Assembly (NCBI GenBank): GCA_034440575.1
Contig: JAOTOL010001661.1
Location: 5,505,501 to 5,569,500 of the forward strand
Direction: 5' to 3'
Length of the DNA stretch: 64,000 nt
From: Imbricaverruca yamaguchii
Lineage: Eukaryota > Arthropoda > Thecostraca > Neoverrucidae
The notes below the pieces were generated by a model. That model was not told the origin of the DNA. It did not search any database and saw nothing but the letters and a program-made list of their open reading frames with translations. A program made the position numbers and the translations under genes. How positions within the stretch are numbered: position 1 is the first letter of the stretch; every line of letters starts with the position of its first letter. Below, in pieces: positions 60,791-64,000 of the stretch.

Positions 60791-60939
60791 TAGTACCTTC
60801 GGACTGTTATCGTTGCTGAACTCCAGATGCCTTAAGTGTTAAAATTGGTTAAGCTAAGCAGGGGCGTCGCCACCGGGGGGGCAGAGGGGGAAATTGCCCC
60901 CTGCCGTGAGACTGGGGCCCCCTTGAAATTTGAGGAGGC

Positions 60940-61620
60940 CCCAGAACGAACAGGAGGCCCCCCGGACGAAAACGAAACCCCCAGGACGAAAAGGAAACCC
61001 TTAGGACGAAAAAGAGGCCCCCAGGACGAAAAGAAGGTACCTCAGGACGAAAAGGAGGCCCCCATGACGAAAAGGAGGCCCTCCAGGACTAAAAGGAGGC
61101 CCCCAGGACGAAAACGAAATCCCCAGGACGAAAAGGAGGCCCTCATGACGAAAAAGAGGCCCCCAGGACAAAAGAAGGTACGTCAAGACGAAAAGGAGGC
61201 CCCCAGGACGAAAAGGAGACCCTCCAGGATTAAAAGGAGGCCCCCAGGACGAAAAAGAGGCCCCCAGGATGGAAAGGAGGCTCTCCAAGACGAAAAGGAG
61301 GCCCTCCAGGACTAAAAGAGGCCATCCAGGATGAAAAGGAGGCCCCCAAGACGAAAAAGAGTATACAAATTAGGGGCCTCCAGGAGGAGGCCCCTAATTT
61401 GTAAAAAGAAGTCACCTAGGAGAGGGTAGGAGGCCCCAGAAATCAAGCGAGTGCCAAATATTGACACAGAGGCCCCAGGACGAAGAGGCCACCAGGACGA
61501 AAAGGAGGTCCCCATGACGAAAAGGATGCCCTCTAGGACGAAAAGGAGGCCCTCCAGGACGAAAGGAGGCCATCCAGGACGAAAAGGAGGCCCTCCAGGA
61601 CGAAAAGGAGGCCCTCCAGC
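60940..61620. repeat. ~20/21-bp tandem repeat inside the hAT element
   Basis: About 30 units of GAGGCCCCCAGGACGAAAAG (20 bp) or the 21-bp version with CCCTCC, interrupted around 61340-61470 by the hairpin and unique sequence. In one plus frame this reads as a PQDEKEA / RTKRRP-type charged repeat; in the minus frames as a GPPFRPGGPPF-type repeat. No protein function is supported. Confidence 0.92.
61364..61403. repeat. 18-bp perfect hairpin
   Basis: TACAAATTAGGGGCCTCC at 61364-61381 and its complement at 61386-61403, with a 4-bp loop AGGA, within the hAT-like element. Confidence 0.93.
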
Positions 61621-61769
61621 CATCAGTTTCCCATTCCCGAACCATACTAAGGGCCTAAAAACAATAGGGAGACCCAAACATAATGGAGGCCCCTTTTTCG
61701 GGGAGCAGGAGGCCCCTTTCGATCTCGCCCCCCTGGAAGAATTTCGTGGCGACGCCACTGAAGCTAAGT

Positions 61770-64000
61770 TTACCTTTAATCATTCCGTGGGTCCACTTAA
61801 ACGTCTCATCCTATATGACAGAGGTTTGCTCCACTGGTAGTTCCAGTTGCGAATTCGGTGGAGGGTTTTCTTCCATCATTCTCCACAATTGAAGAAAAAA
61901 AACTCCAACATGTCAAGAGCAGGTCGGCTGAGGTGGGCCAAGGGCTGAGGAAAGGATTTGAGCTGAGGAAAGGGCTGAGGTGCGATTTGGACTCCTTAGT
62001 TCAGCTCAATCACAACGCACTTGTTCCATATATTTACACATAAACAACTGCTTGGACAGAAACCAGCGGAGCATCAGTGAAGTTGAATTGTGGGGATGGC
62101 AAGGTAAGTAATTAAGGTAGCATGCGTAAGTTCACTTGATTGCTAAGTTCACAGTGAAAGCATGCTGACAGCAAATGCGAAATGGTTGGAAACATATCAT
62201 TCTGCAGAAACAGTAAATTTGTCTTTAAATGTGCCTTTGGGGTGGGGGGGGGATTTCTTCAGAATGCTATGTTTATGAAGGTGACTAATATGATGGAACT
62301 ACTCAATTTGTGCAAATGGATTTTTGATTTTTTGTTTCTCATTTATAACTAAAAAACCTAAATTAACTTCATATAACCAAACCTAACCCATTTGTTTGCT
62401 TTATGGAGGAAAATGCATGTAAAACTTCTTGTTACCACCTTAAAGCACAGTAATACACAAAAGCTTTTTCAATTCACAAGCATTTTCACACAAAAAATGT
62501 AATTTGTCTTCAAAAGCAGCTTTGGTTAGGTTAAGTTAGGAGGTTAGGCTGGCTATGTTTCTTTTTTAATTTTGATAATTTTCAGAAAGTATGTTGCCTG
62601 GCATTTCTCTAATCTTATGCTTTGTTTTTCTCCAAAGGTAGATTTGACTAGGCTAGGTTAGGTTATGTTTATTTTAAACCTGACCTAATTGTTTTATCTG
62701 TTTAAGATTATTTTGAATTTGTCATATGCAGTTTCATTACCAACTCTGGGCCTAACTATGTTAGCCCCTTTATGGTATTATTTCATTCATAACCTGAAAA
62801 GTAAGCACTTGCACATGAAATAAGTGGTCCTATCACCTTACTCACCTTCATGAACATGTTGCTCCAAAGAAAAATAAATACACCTTTTAATCCAAATTTA
62901 CCATGAAAGACCTTCAGATTGATTATTAGAATGAGCAAGTAACCACAAATGTTACTGATTGAATCACATTAGCATGGCATATTCTGAGCATTTTAAAAGT
63001 AGTTTCAATGCTTTTCAGCAAACAGCTGCATTGTTGTGTAAACTAATGGTATGTCAGACCTGGACCAACAGCACAGGCAAGTTATCACCAACCAGCATTT
63101 TCTTCTTCCTTTTGGCATGGCTGAATTTACAGGTAGATGATTATCTACTTTGTGATCCTGAATGTGGAGAGGAAGATTTTTGGAAAGTCAAATGTTGAGG
63201 ATATTTTTCTTCAAACCTGTGATATCAAAATCTCATCTTGCACTTTTCAGTGAATCCTGTGCATGTGTTTACAGAACAGTTCACTGTCAAGCAGCACCTT
63301 TCAGTGTCCAAATGATAAACATAAGAAGATAAATTTCTTGGCAGGATGATGTTCCAAATGCCAAAATCCTTTAGTAGCCTGTTTTCCTCCTTGTCTCTGG
63401 GTTGTCACAAGTATTATCAATGATCTCCATACATCCTCATCCCCACACATTAAGTAAAGCACACAGCCACTAATCTAAAATATACATGAAATTATAGTTT
63501 AATTGGGTACAGTTAATGTGGTAAAGCAATGGCCAATAATCAAAATAAGATTTGCAATCACATCTGTCAAGAGGTATGTCAGTTATGAGCCAGCCATAAG
63601 ACAGACCATGAGGCATGACAGATGGCTCAACAAAGTGCAAAGGAGGTGCACCAATATCTTGAAAATGTGTGCACTGAATGTGCCAACTCTCTGGGGAAGA
63701 GCACCAAGTGCAGTGCAAGGATGCTATGAAGAATATCTGTGCCCATCCATCTGCCTAAATACAAATAACTATAAAGAAACATTTTTTAGGCAAATATGTA
63801 CAGTATGCTTTTCTGGGGTGGCAGTCTCAATCATTTAGTAGCAATATCTGGCAACAATGACTACTGCAATCATGAATAATTTGTGGCAAATGTGGTACAA
63901 CTGTCAGAAGTTGGTTTTACAGTGACACTTTGCTCTCCCGTCTAGTTGCTTTTGATCCTTCCATGTCAATCCTTGCTTGAACCAATTACTCCAGATATGA
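61770..64000. other. No recognised gene
   Basis: AT-rich unique sequence. Degenerate TTAGG-like runs occur at 62523-62550 and 62648-62668. The plus frames at 62959-63198 and 63503-63838 lack domain or splice support. Confidence 0.5.

Larger units (their letters stand above)
60859..61760. mobile_element. hAT-like non-autonomous element filled by a tandem repeat
   Basis: Ends read CAGGGGCGTCGCCAC (60859-60873) and, inverted, CAGTGGCGTCGCCAC (61746-61760), with one mismatch. The perfect 8-bp AAGCTAAG lies directly outside both ends (60851-60858 and 61761-61768). CAG-type ends with an 8-bp duplication are the hAT hallmark. No transposase is encoded. The interior is mostly a ~20-bp tandem repeat, and an 18-bp perfect hairpin lies at 61364-61403. 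Confidence 0.9.

Noticed and set aside
60836..61315. 159-codon charged repeat protein and Gly-Pro-Phe repeat frames on minus
   Set aside because: These translate the tandem repeat inside the hAT-like element and start outside it; no homologous family recognised.

Overview
The window looks like nuclear DNA of an invertebrate animal, most probably an arthropod. The evidence is a split gene with GT-AG introns, CR1-type LINEs, tRNA-derived SINEs, DNA transposons and many GC-rich minisatellites. The one confidently identified host gene is cyclin-dependent kinase 8 (Cdk8) on the minus strand. Its C-terminal half reads more like insect Cdk8 than vertebrate CDK8 (for example [12 protein letters not shown] after the kinase fold), and scattered TTAGG-like tracts fit an arthropod. 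The species cannot be named from sequence alone.

Layout. 0-13 kb: minisatellites (43-, ~44-, 50-, 56- and 79-bp units), a (TA)n tract, a RNase H remnant and a SINE, with long featureless gaps. 14-18.3 kb: a 5'-truncated CR1 copy, a SINE, and a second CR1 copy that keeps ORF1 and the 3' end but lacks endonuclease and RT, all read on the minus strand except the SINE. 21-24.3 kb: three more arrays (62, 46 and 45 bp), one interrupted by a SINE with target-site duplications. 26.7-27.9 kb: an array of two alternating unit types (51 and 58 bp) that stops about 14 bp short of the Cdk8 stop codon. 27.9-42 kb: Cdk8, with eight contiguous exons covering residues 1-371 plus a recognisable terminal exon; the exons between 28.0 and 33.2 kb are not resolved. 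Its introns hold SINE tails, a 0.44-kb interspersed repeat, microsatellites and degenerate repeats.

43.9-50 kb: a decayed LINE fragment, then a nearly full-length CR1 element (ORF1 with an SGNH-esterase signature, AP endonuclease, RT) broken by only a few frameshifts. 50.4-53.3 kb: a 2.87-kb DNA transposon with ~0.63-kb terminal inverted repeats, a 4-bp target duplication and a 332-codon open transposase-like ORF; it is densely packed with AGGTCA/TGACCT half-sites. 55.2-56.4 kb: GC-rich candidate exons of an unidentified minus-strand gene. 56.5-57.1 kb: a CR1 tail with a SINE nested in it. 58.6-59.1 kb: a second copy of the Cdk8-intron repeat. 60.0-61.8 kb: an RT remnant carrying a 37-bp SINE-tail insertion, then a 902-bp hAT-like non-autonomous element whose interior is a ~20-bp tandem repeat. 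61.8-64 kb: AT-rich DNA with no recognisable gene.

The genes do not form a co-operating set. This is one regulatory kinase gene inside a repeat-rich neighbourhood. The most notable items are the half-site-rich transposon, the hAT element filled by a satellite, three SINE-tail micro-insertions with perfect target duplications, and the recurrence of a self-complementary core in otherwise unrelated minisatellites.
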